A stretch of 53,941 nt of DNA from Flavobacteriaceae bacterium (GTDB lineage: Bacteria; Bacteroidota; Bacteroidia; Flavobacteriales; Flavobacteriaceae), in assembly GCA_013215095.1 (NCBI GenBank), contig JABSPM010000008.1, positions 1 to 53,941 on the forward strand, read 5' to 3'. The position numbers and the translations under genes were made by a program. The notes under the pieces were generated by a model that did no database searches, had not been told where the DNA came from, and saw only the letters and a program-made list of their open reading frames with translations. Below are positions 23,326 through 33,985 of the stretch, piece by piece (within the stretch, counting starts at the first letter, position 1; each line of letters opens with the position of its first letter).

Positions 23326-26300
23326 TTACTTTTTTATAAGTCGTAATGTATTTGTGTTTCCATTAATAGACACCTTCACGAGATAGACACCTGCAATTAA
23401 TGTGCTCATATCTACTTTTAAAGTCATACTATTAGGTCGAACTGATTTTACTTCTTGTCCTAAAACATTATAAATACGAATTGAAGTTATAATTTGATTG
23501 GCCTTTAGATTCAGTTCATTAACTACTGGATTTGGATAATACTTTAAGCTTTCAAACGGTACGTCATTTATACTTAAGGTCGAATTAAATGCCGAGATTG
23601 AGAATGGTATTACCATATTACCTCCATTTTCCCAAACACGAACATAAATAGTTTCTCCTGGGGTTAACCCAATTAAAGACAAATGAGAATAAAACCCACT
23701 TGCTGTAGTAGGTCCATCAACATTACAGCCAAGTGAAGTTAAACTGCCACATTCTCCTGAGAACGCCTCTAAAACAGAATCAAGGCCAGTAGTACCTGTT
23801 GCCTGATCGGGACCTATTTCTAAAATAATAGCACCACCTTCTGGCACAATTACAGAATACCAAACTCCTGGACCATTTAAGCCACAAGATGCAGGTTCAT
23901 CATCGGAAGTAGCTCCTAACAAAGTACCATCAATAGGATTGGTATAAAAATCTACCCCTGGAATTAAATTAATTGCATTTTCACACTCATCATTTGGAGG
24001 CGGTGCAGGCAAACTAGTAAATGAAAACGGTCCTACCCAAGAACTCACTTCACCACTACCACAATCTGCCTGTATATAAAAGTCATAATTTGTTTCACCC
24101 GTTAATCCCGTCAAAGTATAAGGATTACTTGTAATACTTGTAAGCATAGTTCCCGAGCCTTGAGTAAAGCCAGTTGTCCCCCATTCTATGTTCCAAATCG
24201 TAGCTGTTCCACTTTCTGTCCAACTAAGATCTGCCGTGGTTTCTGTCAGGTTAGTTGCATTTAAGCTAGTTGGATCTAAACATACATTCAGTCCTTGAAC
24301 CTCTAATCCAAATGTCCCGTTACTTGCACTTCCCCAACGATCTACTTGAATGTAATATGTAGCGCCTGCTGTTAAGTCAGATAAATCTAGTACAGAATTA
24401 TAGACCACGACAGTTCCTCCATCTTGAGCACAGCCCAATTCTGCTCCCATTGTCCCTACATTTAAACAGTCCGTAGGAGCTTCATAAACCGCAATTTCTG
24501 TGTCTGTTAATGTCCCTCCTGCAATATCTGTAGTTACCCTAACATTTCCTGAAACAGGCGCTGTAAACCAAAACCATACCGAACCATCAATATCGGAATT
24601 GAAACAGCTTGCCACTGGTTCCCCAGCTTGAGCAGTAGAATTAACATTACTAAAGGCATCACCTTGTGAAGTTACATCTACTATAATTTCAATAGCATCA
24701 CATATATTATCATTAACAGGAGGTCCAGATAAACTAGAGAATGAAAATGGTCCTACCCAATTGCTTAAACCTGCTTCACCACAGTTAGCTTGGACAAACA
24801 CATCATAATCTGTTTCTGGCATTAACCCTGTTAACAGGTAAGGATTATCTAATATATCTGTAAGCATAGTTCCTGTACCTTGAGCAAACCCTGTTACTCC
24901 CCATTCAATGTTCCAAATGGTAGCTGAACCAATTTCTATCCAACTAAGGTTTGCCGATGTATCTGTGATGTTAGTTACGTTTAAATTCATTGGATCTAAA
25001 CATGAATTTAAACCATGAACCTCTAACCCAAATGTACCATTAGTAGCAGTTAAATGACGATCAACTTGAATGTAATATGCAGTTCCAGGGGTCAACCCAA
25101 TTAGGTTTAATATAGAATTAAAAATCACGATAGTTCCAGAATCTTGGTCACACCCCAATTGTGTCCCCATTGTTTCGGCATCTAAGCAATCTGTAGGCGC
25201 TTCATACACTGCAATTTCGGTGTCGTTTAACGTACCTCCAGCAATATCTGTAGTTATCTTAACATTTCCTGAATCAGGCGCTGTAAAATAAAACCATACC
25301 GAACCATTTATCCCTGCACTAAAACAATCTCCAACTGGTTCTCCTAATTGTGGAGAGGCATTAACATTACTAAATGCATTACCTTGCGAGCTTGCATCTA
25401 AAGTAATTTCAATAGCATCACATATATTATCATTTGGTGGCCCCGCACCTAAAGTTGTAAAAGTAAACGGACCAACCCAGCTACTCGTGCCTGATGAACT
25501 ACAGTTGGTTTGCACGTAGAAATCATAATCTGTTTCTCCATTTAAACCTGTTAAATTATATGGATTATTTGTTACACCTGTAATCATAGTCCCTGAACCC
25601 TGAGTAAACCCAGCTGTTCCCCATTCTATATTCCACATGGTAGCTGAATTATTTTCTGTCCAACCAAGATATGCAGTAGTCTCTGCAATAATCGTTGCGT
25701 TCAAATTTGTCGGATCTAAACAAGGGGCTAATTCTTGAACCTCTAATCCAAATGTACCATTGTTATAATTTGACCACGAATCAACTTGAATATAATATAC
25801 AGTTCCTGCGGTTAATCCAGATAAATCTAGTATCGAATTCCCATATAGATTTACTCCTCCATCTTGATTACATCCCAATTCGGTTCCCATTGTTGAGGCA
25901 TCTAAACAATCAGAAGGCGCTTCATAAACTGCAACCTCTGTATTGGTTAATGTACCTCCAGTAATATCTGTAGTCACCCTAACATTTCCTGAATCAGGGG
26001 CTGTAAACCAGAACCATACCGAGCCATCTATTCCTGAATTGAAACAACTTCCAACAGGTTCATTAAATTGCTCTGTAGCATGGAAATTAGTAAAAGCATC
26101 GCCTGCTGAGGTTGCGTCTACTGTAATTTGAATGGCATCACATATATTATCATTTGGAGGTGGTATACCTAAGGTTGTAAAAGAAAATGGGCCAGCCCAG
26201 TTGCTCGTACCATCAGAATCACAATTCGCCTTAACAAAAAAATCATAGTCTGTGTATGATGTTAGTCCATTAACAGTTGCCATCAAACCAGTTGTTGTAT

Positions 26301-26844
26301 CATTAGCTATTGCCCCAGCAGTACCTTGAGCTACACCATCTGGCTGTACTTCCCAATAATACTCTACAGGCGTTCCAGTTTCGCCAGCTTCCCAAGATAA
26401 ATCTGCACTGCTAGTGGTTGTTGATGCCATAAAATTTATTGGATCACCACAAGCAGGTGCATTTGTCATACTCAATATTGATGTTTTATGACAATTTGTA
26501 CTAAATGCACATGCTGCATCTTCGGTAACATGCATTCTAATGTCAGTACTTGTAATTCCGGTAACCGTTAGAGGTGATGCACCGTAAGCAATAACTGTAT
26601 TAGAAACATCTGTAATAGTAATATACTTATGAACATCGGATTGGGTCGCCTTAAATAAGTAATCATCACCTACGATAATACCATTAATAGTATGATATTC
26701 AGAAGTGTAAATACAATAAGAGAGTGGTTGAGTTTCTCCAGAATTATCGGAGGTTATGGTCAGGTAACTATAAGTATTTATACACTGGGCGAACATCAAT
26801 GCACTTGTAAATACTAAACAAAAGAATAGCGTGATTTTTTTCAT
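23326..26844 (-). CDS. T9SS-secreted multidomain protein with fibronectin III-like and PPC-like repeats, 1172 aa
   Basis: Sec signal peptide (residues 1-20, ending LMFAQ), then an N-terminal domain to about residue 125. Alternating modules follow: four fibronectin type III-like domains (from about 130, 375, 615 and 855; LSWTESGTATIWNIEWG style) each followed by a PPC/jelly-roll-like domain (from about 228, 468, 708 and 948; NDNICDAIEI then SVWFWFTAPDSGNVRVTTDI). The C-terminal about 75 residues form a type A T9SS sorting domain (YYPNPVVNELNLK, IYNVLGQEVKS, AGVYLVKVSINGN, LRLIKK). The protein is therefore exported and anchored or released at the cell surface; likely adhesive or glycan-binding. 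No catalytic motif seen. Monocistronic, with a strong terminator. Confidence 0.92.
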   Translation of the reverse strand: MKKITLFFCLVFTSALMFAQCINTYSYLTITSDNSGETQPLSYCIYTSEYHTINGIIVGDDYLFKATQSDVHKYITITDVSNTVIAYGASPLTVTGITSTDIRMHVTEDAACAFSTNCHKTSILSMTNAPACGDPINFMASTTTSSADLSWEAGETGTPVEYYWEVQPDGVAQGTAGAIANDTTTGLMATVNGLTSYTDYDFFVKANCDSDGTSNWAGPFSFTTLGIPPPNDNICDAIQITVDATSAGDAFTNFHATEQFNEPVGSCFNSGIDGSVWFWFTAPDSGNVRVTTDITGGTLTNTEVAVYEAPSDCLDASTMGTELGCNQDGGVNLYGNSILDLSGLTAGTVYYIQVDSWSNYNNGTFGLEVQELAPCLDPTNLNATIIAETTAYLGWTENNSATMWNIEWGTAGFTQGSGTMITGVTNNPYNLTGLNGETDYDFYVQTNCSSSGTSSWVGPFTFTTLGAGPPNDNICDAIEITLDASSQGNAFSNVNASPQLGEPVGDCFSAGINGSVWFYFTAPDSGNVKITTDIAGGTLNDTEIAVYEAPTDCLDAETMGTQLGCDQDSGTIVIFNSILNLIGLTPGTAYYIQVDRHLTATNGTFGLEVHGLNSCLDPMNLNVTNITDTSANLSWIEIGSATIWNIEWGVTGFAQGTGTMLTDILDNPYLLTGLMPETDYDVFVQANCGEAGLSNWVGPFSFSSLSGPPVNDNICDAIEIIVDVTSQGDAFSNVNSTAQAGEPVASCFNSDIDGSVWFWFTAPVSGNVRVTTDIAGGTLTDTEIAVYEAPTDCLNVGTMGAELGCAQDGGTVVVYNSVLDLSDLTAGATYYIQVDRWGSASNGTFGLEVQGLNVCLDPTSLNATNLTETTADLSWTESGTATIWNIEWGTTGFTQGSGTMLTSITSNPYTLTGLTGETNYDFYIQADCGSGEVSSWVGPFSFTSLPAPPPNDECENAINLIPGVDFYTNPIDGTLLGATSDDEPASCGLNGPGVWYSVIVPEGGAIILEIGPDQATGTTGLDSVLEAFSGECGSLTSLGCNVDGPTTASGFYSHLSLIGLTPGETIYVRVWENGGNMVIPFSISAFNSTLSINDVPFESLKYYPNPVVNELNLKANQIITSIRIYNVLGQEVKSVRPNSMTLKVDMSTLIAGVYLVKVSINGNTNTLRLIKK
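23981..26160 (-). repeat. Tandem 720-bp coding repeat within the T9SS gene
   Basis: The same segment encoding the NDNICDAI motif recurs at 26141, 25421 and 24701, with a diverged equivalent at 23981. The interval is exactly 720 bp (240 codons) each time. Three units are highly similar at DNA level and the fourth is degenerate, indicating expansion by unit duplication. Such repeats can vary in number by recombination. Confidence 0.85.
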
Positions 26845-27497
26845 GATTTTTGGTTTTAATTTAGTTTTAAGTCACATTTTTAATACAGTCAATAAAGTGC
26901 AGATTATCACATGTAGTTATTGAATAAAAACCTAGTTTTGTGCTATAAAAAAAAACAAAAAACATCCACTACTTTGTATTTTGCACAATTGGTTATTTGG
27001 ATACAAATGATATACAAATTTTTTTTTGTAGTATAGTTTTTATTAATAAATGCATTTCATCGAATATTTATTACTTTTCGTCGAAAATAGTGCTTTTAAC
27101 TTACACTTGCAAATTTTGATGTGTTTTTTTTAAAATTGGACAATGAACTTATAGATTTTAAAAAAAATCTGTTGAAATATCATTAATAGTTCGTAATATA
27201 TTTTGTGCTTTTGAAGATGTAATAGAGAAAATATCCGATTACATACCAAAGAATGAAGTTCAAATTTTAAGATTAATTCCCTTACAACACATACTTAATT
27301 CCACTGAGTCATTAGTTTGATTTCAGCTATAAGGAATGTATGTTGAGAACTAAAAGCTCAAGAACCTGATGTCTAATAAATACCAACACCCTAAAGAATA
27401 CGTGGTATAAGATTTGTAATTGGATGTTCTAAAAGCACTATATACAAATATATTAGAAGCGAAATTCATGAAACAAAACACATGAATTCAACATTTA
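26845..27497. other. Intergenic region upstream of the T9SS gene
   Basis: About 650 bp of very AT-rich DNA. It must contain the T9SS gene promoter (minus strand), but I see no perfect TAnnTTTG box close to the start. No coding frame over 40 codons is convincing. The right part, from about 27180, looks like decayed coding sequence with frequent stops and no recognisable product. Confidence 0.4.
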
Positions 27498-27888
27498 TTG
27501 ATAGCCAAAAAAAATAGTGTACTACTATCTACTTATTATGGGTTGAAATTTATTTTTTCGGATATGCTTTTACCTAAAAGCCTCTATGAAAACTATACCT
27601 ACAAAAAGTTTTTAGAACACGAAAGCTATATAATGGCCAAATATGGTCAATCCGCTAAACAGACGGCGGAATCTTATGTAAATTTAGCATTAGTTTTAAA
27701 TGACAAAAAAATATTAAGAAGCTATTACCGTAATAAAAATAAGCGTTTCAGCTTATTCATTTGATGTAGGTTTAATGAATTATTCAGTCATTTCAACTTA
27801 TAAAAAAGCAATAGAAACTTCTGAAGAAAATAATTACAATCGAGAAGAAGAGTTTGAAAACCAAGTTAAACGGCTTATGGAAAAATAA
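27498..27888 (+). pseudogene. Fragmented hypothetical gene (88-codon and 37-codon pieces)
   Basis: A TTG-initiated 88-aa frame (27498-27764) contains ESYIMAKYGQSAKQTAESYV and ends KNKRFSLFI. A second frame from ATG 27775 encodes MNYSVISTYKKAIETSEENN and ends ENQVKRLMEK at 27888. Between the two, a shifted frame reads ISAYSFDVGL, so the pieces are probably one former gene of about 130 codons broken by a frameshift. No family recognised. Surrounded by DNA without other genes. Confidence 0.35.
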
Positions 27889-28153
27889 CTGGCTCTAATC
27901 GAGTAGACATCTGGCGGTTTAAAAGCCTTCAGTGTATCACTCCAAATCCCAATCATACGAGTCTCGCACTTAGTGGTTGGATAATGATATCTAGGAAGCA
28001 TAATATTCGACTAAAAGTAAAACATACTTCATTTAAGCAACTGCACATCCTTGTATACTTGTGCGATATCAAACCTTTAGCCTATACTTTTCGCCCCCAA
28101 TACGTATGATGTATTGAATTTGATACAATGCATAAAATTAACAGCAGTAAATT

Positions 28154-29377
28154 CTATGACACAAAGCGATAATAAGCACACTTTAAATAAGCACCTTCTG
28201 CAAAATTAACTGGATGATCTGTATCATGTGTTGTCTTAAGCACTACTTTGTAATTTCTATTAGTTGCATTTAAAGCTTTTGTATTAATATCATAAAACGT
28301 TTGATTCTGCACTCTTGATGAGCATGAAGCTAGAACTAACAAACCTTTTTTTGCTGTTAACTGGACTCCCAATTGTGCCAATTGTGCATATTTCTTTTTA
28401 GCCATGGGAATTTCGGTAGCTTGTTTTGCAAAACTTGGTGGATCAATAACCACAACATCGTAAGTTTTCTTTTGATCTATTAGCTGCTGCATCACTTCAA
28501 AAGCATCACCTGCAATGGTTTTATGAATACCTTTGTAAGCATTCAATTTCCCGTTTTGCTTTGCAATCTCTAAAGCGTGCTTACTAATATCTAGACTGGT
28601 AACCTCAGATGCATTATTTGCCAAAGCATGCACAGAAAATCCTCCAGCATAAGAAAACACATCTAATACGGTTTTACCTTTACTCCACTCTCCTACTTGT
28701 TTTCTATTCGCACGATGGTCTAAAAAGTATCCTGTTTTATGCCCTTTTATAACATTTGCAGAAAAATTAATACCATGTTCTATAAATACTACAACTTCAT
28801 GAGCCAATGTTCCAAAAATAACGTCTCCATCCGTAAAATTATGACGATTTGAGTTTTCTAAAGCTCTGCTTAATCGCAACACCACAGTTTTAGATTTCGA
28901 AATATCCCTTAATACAGGTAAAATGGTCTGCAAATATGGCAACCAAATCTCTGAATAAAGCTTAACCACAAGTACCTTGGCATAGACATCCGCAATAAGT
29001 CCTGGAAAACCATCATTTTCTCCAAAAATCAAACGATAACTATTGGTTTGTGTAGCTAAAAGTGAAGCTCTTTTGTCATAAGCAACTTGCATACGAGATC
29101 TGAAAAATGTTTCGTCAATATTAGCGCTACTCGTAGTTAGCATTTTTATTCGAATAGGTGAATTTGCATCATATAAACCCAATCCAATCAGCTTATTTTT
29201 ATTCTTACTAAAGACAATTGCTAAATCACCACTTTGTGCATCATCATTAATTTTTACAATGCTGTTAGAGAACACCCAAGGATGTCCTTTTACAACATGC
29301 TGTTCACCCTTAGTATTTAGTTTCACGGCTAAACGCTTTGGCTGGTAATTAGATGTGATATGTTTAGAAAAAGACAT
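28154..29377 (-). CDS. Class I SAM-dependent rRNA methyltransferase, RlmI-like, 407 aa
   Basis: N-terminal PUA-type RNA-binding domain (EQHVVKGHPWVFSNSI, about 25-40), middle EEHEE-like domain and a C-terminal Rossmann methyltransferase. Motif I is VLDVFSYAGGFSVHA (about 231-245), the substrate/catalytic loop VVIDPPSFAKQ (about 303-313), and the nucleophile Cys of m5C enzymes is probably in LASCSSRV (about 348). RlmI methylates C1962 of 23S rRNA in E. coli; the orthologous target is inferred. Monocistronic; 120 bases downstream of dnaK in the same orientation but separated by a terminator. Confidence 0.88.
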   Translation of the reverse strand: MSFSKHITSNYQPKRLAVKLNTKGEQHVVKGHPWVFSNSIVKINDDAQSGDLAIVFSKNKNKLIGLGLYDANSPIRIKMLTTSSANIDETFFRSRMQVAYDKRASLLATQTNSYRLIFGENDGFPGLIADVYAKVLVVKLYSEIWLPYLQTILPVLRDISKSKTVVLRLSRALENSNRHNFTDGDVIFGTLAHEVVVFIEHGINFSANVIKGHKTGYFLDHRANRKQVGEWSKGKTVLDVFSYAGGFSVHALANNASEVTSLDISKHALEIAKQNGKLNAYKGIHKTIAGDAFEVMQQLIDQKKTYDVVVIDPPSFAKQATEIPMAKKKYAQLAQLGVQLTAKKGLLVLASCSSRVQNQTFYDINTKALNATNRNYKVVLKTTHDTDHPVNFAEGAYLKCAYYRFVS

Positions 29378-29406
29378 GTGTTTGAATTTAGTGCAAAAGT
29401 AACTAA

Positions 29407-29435
29407 AAAAAGCGCAACCTTAAGGTTGCGCTTTT
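29407..29435 (-). terminator. Rho-independent terminator of dnaK
   Basis: Near-perfect palindrome AAAAGCGCAACCTT / AAGGTTGCGCTTTT, giving a 12-14-bp stem with a minimal loop. It lies 62 bases past the dnaK stop, and on the minus strand it is followed by a T run (the A-rich 29404-29410). Confidence 0.85.
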
Positions 29436-29496
29436 CATCTTTGTGCGTATGTAATTCTTGTCATTTTATCCCTCTATAAATAGGGAATAACAAAAC

Positions 29497-31401
29497 TTAT
29501 TTTACTTCTTCAAAATCTACATCTTCAACATTATCACTTTCAGGTTGGGCCTCGGTACCTGCTTGCGCTTCTGGTCCTGCTGCACCACCTTGAGCTTCTT
29601 GTTGTGCTTTATACATTTCTTCGCTTGCTACTTTCCATGCTTCGTTAATTTTTTCTAAAGCTGGATCAATTACTGCGATATCTTTAGTTTCGTAAGCCTT
29701 CTTAAGCGCTTCTAATGCTGTTTCAATTGGTTGTTTTTTATCATCTGATAATTTATCACCAAATTCTTTAAGTTGCTTCTCTGTTTGAAAAATCATTGCA
29801 TCTGCACTATTCAACTTATCTGCGGTTTCTTTAGACTTCTTATCTGCCTCGGCATTAGCTTCAGCTTCTTGCTTCATTTTTTCAATTTCTGCATCGGTTA
29901 AACCAGAAGACGCTTCGATACGAATATTTTGAGATTTGTTTGTTGCTTTATCTGTTGCAGATACTTGGATAATTCCATTGGCATCAATATCAAAAGTTAC
30001 TTCAATTTGAGGAACTCCTCTTTGTGCAGGTGGAATACCATCTAAATGAAAACGACCAATTGTTTTGTTATCTGCAGCCATTGGACGTTCACCTTGTAAT
30101 ACATGAATTTCTACTGATGGCTGATTATCTGCCGCCGTTGAGAATACTTGCGATTTCTTTGTTGGAATCGTCGTATTCGCTTCAATCAACTTTGTCATTA
30201 CATTACCCATAGTTTCAATACCTAATGATAATGGTGTAACATCTAATAATAATACATCCTTTACATCTCCCGTTAATACACCACCTTGTATTGCTGCTCC
30301 AACAGCAACAACCTCATCTGGATTTACACCTTTACTTGGCTTTTTTCCGAAGAATTTTTCAACTGCTTCTTGTACCGCAGGAATACGTGTTGAACCTCCT
30401 ACTAAGATAATCTCATCGATATCTCCAGTTGATAATCCAGCAGCTTTTAAAGCGGTTTGACATGGCTCAATAGTACGCTTTACTAAATCGTCAATTAATT
30501 GCTCAAATTTAGATCTTGTTAATGTACGTACCAAGTGCTTTGGTCCACTTGCAGTTACTGTAATATAAGGTAAGTTAACTTCTGTCTGTGCAGAAGATGA
30601 TAATTCAATCTTCGCTTTTTCAGCAGCTTCTTTTAGACGTTGCAATGCCATAGGATCTTTGCGTAAGTCCATGCTTTCTTCTGCATTAAATTCTTCTGCC
30701 AACCAGTTGATGATTTTTTCATCTACATCATCTCCTCCTAAATGCGTATCACCATCTGTAGATAATACTTCAAATACACCATCACCTAATTCTAAAATAG
30801 AGACATCATGTGTTCCGCCACCAAAATCAAACACTACGATTTTTTGGTCTTCACCTTTTTTGTCCAATCCATAAGCTAATGCCGCCGCAGTAGGCTCATT
30901 TATTATACGTCTTACTTTCAAACCAGCAATTTCTCCTGCTTCTTTTGTTGCTTGACGTTGGGCATCGTTAAAATAAGCTGGCACTGTTACTACAGCTTCA
31001 CTAACTTCTTGTCCTAAAAATTCTTCTGCAGTTTTCTTCATTTTTTGAAGAATCATAGCAGACAATTCTTGAGGTGTATACAAACGACCATCAATATCTA
31101 CTCTTGGCGTGTCATTATCACCCTTGATGACTGTATAAGGTACACGTTCTGCTTCTCTAGTAGATTCAGAATACTTGTTACCCATAAAACGCTTAATAGA
31201 ATAAACGGTTTTTGTTGGGTTTGTTACAGCTTGACGCTTTGCAGAATCACCAACTTTAATTTCGCCACCTTCAACAAAAGCAATTACAGAAGGCGTTGTT
31301 CGTCTTCCCTCAGCATTACTGATTACAACTGGCTCATTACCTTCCATTACAGAAACACAAGAGTTGGTTGTTCCTAAATCGATTCCGATAATTTTACTCA
31401 T
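29497..31401 (-). CDS. dnaK: Molecular chaperone DnaK, 634 aa
   Basis: Hsp70 chaperone with ATPase domain ([16 protein letters not shown] at 5-20; [17 protein letters not shown] at about 193-209; [14 protein letters not shown] at about 334-347), linker ([18 protein letters not shown], about 384-401), substrate domain and helical lid. The C-terminus ends in a Gly/Ala/Glu-rich tail and [11 protein letters not shown], the EEVD-like acidic terminus. Length is typical. No dnaJ or grpE is adjacent. Upstream, a TAAGTTTC sequence is a one-mismatch -7 box. It is transcribed divergently from sdaA. Confidence 0.98.
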   Translation of the reverse strand: MSKIIGIDLGTTNSCVSVMEGNEPVVISNAEGRRTTPSVIAFVEGGEIKVGDSAKRQAVTNPTKTVYSIKRFMGNKYSESTREAERVPYTVIKGDNDTPRVDIDGRLYTPQELSAMILQKMKKTAEEFLGQEVSEAVVTVPAYFNDAQRQATKEAGEIAGLKVRRIINEPTAAALAYGLDKKGEDQKIVVFDFGGGTHDVSILELGDGVFEVLSTDGDTHLGGDDVDEKIINWLAEEFNAEESMDLRKDPMALQRLKEAAEKAKIELSSSAQTEVNLPYITVTASGPKHLVRTLTRSKFEQLIDDLVKRTIEPCQTALKAAGLSTGDIDEIILVGGSTRIPAVQEAVEKFFGKKPSKGVNPDEVVAVGAAIQGGVLTGDVKDVLLLDVTPLSLGIETMGNVMTKLIEANTTIPTKKSQVFSTAADNQPSVEIHVLQGERPMAADNKTIGRFHLDGIPPAQRGVPQIEVTFDIDANGIIQVSATDKATNKSQNIRIEASSGLTDAEIEKMKQEAEANAEADKKSKETADKLNSADAMIFQTEKQLKEFGDKLSDDKKQPIETALEALKKAYETKDIAVIDPALEKINEAWKVASEEMYKAQQEAQGGAAGPEAQAGTEAQPESDNVEDVDFEEVK

Positions 31402-31582
31402 AACTTGTTTTTATTCTTTTTAATTTGGAATTCCGCTTAACGCGAAACTTATCTTTTTTCAATTCTATAATTAATTACAATTCTCTATTGGCAATGATTA
31501 TGCCATGACAAAAAATATGACAAGGTGTCACTTTCTTGATAAAACTTTAAGTAATTATTATTTAATATGAATGAAAAGCATC

Positions 31583-31590
31583 TATATTTG
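31583..31590 (+). promoter_or_regulatory. -7 promoter box of sdaA; fixes the start codon
   Basis: TATATTTG is a perfect TAnnTTTG. It lies inside the open frame that begins at ATG 31567, so that upstream ATG would be at or before the promoter. Transcription from about 31597 leaves the ATG at 31615 as the usable start. Confidence 0.6.
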
Positions 31591-31614
31591 CCAGAGATTA
31601 AATACAATTTACAA

Positions 31615-33036
31615 ATGGAATGTATTTCGGTTTTTGACATGCTAAAAATTGGTGTTGGCCCTTCTAGCTCTCATACATTGGGTCCGTGGAGAGCTGCTGA
31701 GCAATGGATAAAAGAACTGAAAGCCACAAATGACTTTAGTAGTATTGAACATATTAGTGTCGATTTATATGGCTCACTTTCTTTAACCGGTAAAGGACAC
31801 GCTACAGATTTGGCTGTCATGCTTGGACTTAGTGGAAAAGACCCTGAACGCGTACCTATCAATTCTATTGCACAAACCATTGCGGAAATTAACGACACCC
31901 AACAACTAAACTTTAACGGTGAGTTGATAATTCCGTTTAACCCAAAAAAGGATATTACGTTTGACAAAACGTTTCTGCCGTTTCATGCCAACGGAATGAC
32001 ATTAACTGCCAAGGCTGGGAAAAAAACACATAGTTCTACATTTTATTCTATTGGTGGGGGTTTTGTTGTCAAGGAAGACTCTTATGATCATAATGACAAT
32101 ATAGACATCCAAAACAATTTTCCTTTTCCGATACAAAAAGCGAACGAACTCATAACACATTGTACTAACACGCAAAAAAGTATATCTGAAATCGTTTTAG
32201 AAAATGAACGTTCTTTACGTTCTAATAAAGCTATCGATTTTGAGTTAGAACGCATTTGGAATACCATGCTAGAATGTATGTATATTGGCTGTCATACTGA
32301 AGGTATACTACCTGGCGGGCTTAATGTCCGCCGACGTGCCTTTGACATGCATAAAAACTTGAAAGGTAAATTACCTTATAAAAATCCGCAAGAATGGATG
32401 GAAACGATTAGGCAAACTGAAGTTAAGTTTCGTCAAATATTTAAGTGGGTAAGCTGTTTTGCCTTAGCTGTTAACGAAGTTAATGCCTCGTTAGGACGCG
32501 TCGTTACAGCACCTACCAATGGTAGTTCTGGTGTGATTCCTTCTGTTTTGATGTATTATTTGGTAATAGAAAACCATAAAGCAGAATTTAATCAAATCAA
32601 ACAATTTTTATTAGTTGCCGGAGAAATAGGTAGTATCTTCAAAAAAGGAGCAACTATTAGTGCTGCAATGGGCGGTTGTCAAGCCGAAATTGGGGTGTCT
32701 TCTGCAATGGCAGCAGGTGCGCTGTGCGAATTATTAGGCGGTTCTCCAGAACAAGTTATGATTGCAGCAGAAATTGCCATGGAACATCATCTTGGTTTAA
32801 CCTGCGACCCTGTTGGCGGCTTAGTACAAGTCCCATGTATAGAACGTAATTCAATGGGAGCAATTAAAGCCATTACAGCAGCAGAGTTAGCATTAGAAAC
32901 TAATCCTGAACATGCCAAAGTACCTCTTGATAAAGTAGTAGATACGATGTGGGAAACAGCACAAAACATGAACACTATATACAAAGAAACCTCTGAAGGT
33001 GGCTTAGCTGTTAGAGTGAATTTATCGGACTGCTAG
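31615..33036 (+). CDS. sdaA: L-serine ammonia-lyase (iron-sulfur type, single chain), 473 aa
   Basis: Deaminates L-serine to pyruvate and ammonia with a catalytic [4Fe-4S] cluster. The N-terminal beta domain starts [20 protein letters not shown], the family hallmark, and the C-terminal alpha domain carries the three cluster cysteines in MGGCQAEIG and [12 protein letters not shown] (Cys-x10-Cys). The substrate loop [12 protein letters not shown] is intact. The frame is open from 31567, but the promoter box and family length favour the ATG at 31615. Monocistronic, divergent from dnaK. Confidence 0.95.
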   Translation: MECISVFDMLKIGVGPSSSHTLGPWRAAEQWIKELKATNDFSSIEHISVDLYGSLSLTGKGHATDLAVMLGLSGKDPERVPINSIAQTIAEINDTQQLNFNGELIIPFNPKKDITFDKTFLPFHANGMTLTAKAGKKTHSSTFYSIGGGFVVKEDSYDHNDNIDIQNNFPFPIQKANELITHCTNTQKSISEIVLENERSLRSNKAIDFELERIWNTMLECMYIGCHTEGILPGGLNVRRRAFDMHKNLKGKLPYKNPQEWMETIRQTEVKFRQIFKWVSCFALAVNEVNASLGRVVTAPTNGSSGVIPSVLMYYLVIENHKAEFNQIKQFLLVAGEIGSIFKKGATISAAMGGCQAEIGVSSAMAAGALCELLGGSPEQVMIAAEIAMEHHLGLTCDPVGGLVQVPCIERNSMGAIKAITAAELALETNPEHAKVPLDKVVDTMWETAQNMNTIYKETSEGGLAVRVNLSDC

Positions 33037-33477
33037 TACATTTTTAGAACGTATGCTTTAGCAAAAATTTACTAAGGTTTAACTAAACCTCAACTAACTT
33101 TACCCCTTAACGCACTACGTCTTATGAAGAATACCTTTTATATATTCGGTTAAGGTCATTTATAAGGTTTCAGTTGCACAACAAGCCTTTATTTCTCAAT
33201 TAGCATCTTAGCAGGTTAAGCATGTTCATTCGGACTTTGATAATTGCGAGCGCTCACTGATAAGATAGATATCACGTTCCACCATAACTTTTAGTGGTCA
33301 AGTTTACTCTTCTATTAAGCCTACTAATTATGACCTTGTATAGCGCTTGTGCAATATTTAAATTCTTTAACACAAAAATCGGAAAACATAAAACGAAATT
33401 AAAACAAGAGATTAACCAAATTTAAATTCTTAACTCAAATATTCTACACATTACCTTGAAATGCTCTAAACCCCGAC
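33037..33477. other. Intergenic region after sdaA, nothing recognised
   Basis: About 440 bp between the sdaA stop and the convergent 168-aa gene. It is richer in G+C in patches than nearby intergenic DNA (for example TTGCGAGCGCTCACTG near 33244), but I see no open frame, tRNA, clear terminator or known RNA motif. A degenerate gene cannot be excluded. Confidence 0.4.
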
Positions 33478-33984
33478 TTAATAGTTTGGCGCATACATGG
33501 TATACTCTATCAATTTAAAATTTAAGTCTTGGTCTTTATTCAATTCGTAGGTCAAGAACAACTCGCCCCAGTGCTTACCATCTGTAAAATCTGCCACAAT
33601 CCATTTGTGATTAATTAATTTTATTGTATTAATCATGATTTTATTATCGGTCATTGAAGCATAAGGTATAATAGGATGATCTGGACCTTCATAAACATTA
33701 GTACTTATCAATTGGTCTTTGATAATTTTTATCAACTGCTCTGAATCATAGCCTTGTCGCTCAAAATACAGTTGTGCATCCTCATTATGATCTATATTAA
33801 AATGCATTAATTCTAGATTTTTATCAGCTAATTTAATCACAGAATCCTTATAGCTTTCAATCTTAGTTTCACTCATTTTTAAACGTTTTTCATAAGTGTC
33901 TAAAATATTTTTAGAGTTTACAAATTGAAATATTACCAATAATAAGGCAAATACAAATAAGTACAAATAAATTTTTCCTTTCAT
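33478..33984 (-). CDS. Membrane-anchored hypothetical protein, 168 aa
   Basis: N-terminal membrane anchor (KGKIYLYLFVFALLLVIFQF, residues 2-21) followed by a short coiled segment and a globular C-terminal domain (LINHKWIVADFTDGKHWGEL, then LKFNL-type strands). Topology suggests an exoplasmic domain anchored in the inner membrane. The family is conserved in Flavobacteriaceae to my memory but has no known function. One base separates it from the stop of the upstream MBL-fold gene, so it is co-transcribed. Confidence 0.7.
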   Translation of the reverse strand: MKGKIYLYLFVFALLLVIFQFVNSKNILDTYEKRLKMSETKIESYKDSVIKLADKNLELMHFNIDHNEDAQLYFERQGYDSEQLIKIIKDQLISTNVYEGPDHPIIPYASMTDNKIMINTIKLINHKWIVADFTDGKHWGELFLTYELNKDQDLNFKLIEYTMYAPNY

Positions 33985-33985
33985 T

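Noticed and set aside
23981-26160. CRISPR-like array because of repeated sequence at regular spacing
   Set aside because: The period is 720 bp and lies in frame within one protein of FN3/PPC-like modules; there are no short identical repeats with unique spacers.
30024-31377. Antisense open frames across dnaK
   Set aside because: They mirror the codon structure of dnaK, have no promoter or family similarity, and dnaK itself is unambiguous.
31567-31614. Upstream ATG of sdaA
   Set aside because: A perfect -7 promoter box (31583-31590) lies downstream of that ATG, and the family start CISVFDML follows the ATG at 31615.
33037-33477. tRNA or small RNA in the gap after sdaA
   Set aside because: I found no cloverleaf, CCA end or promoter-terminator pair despite locally higher G+C.
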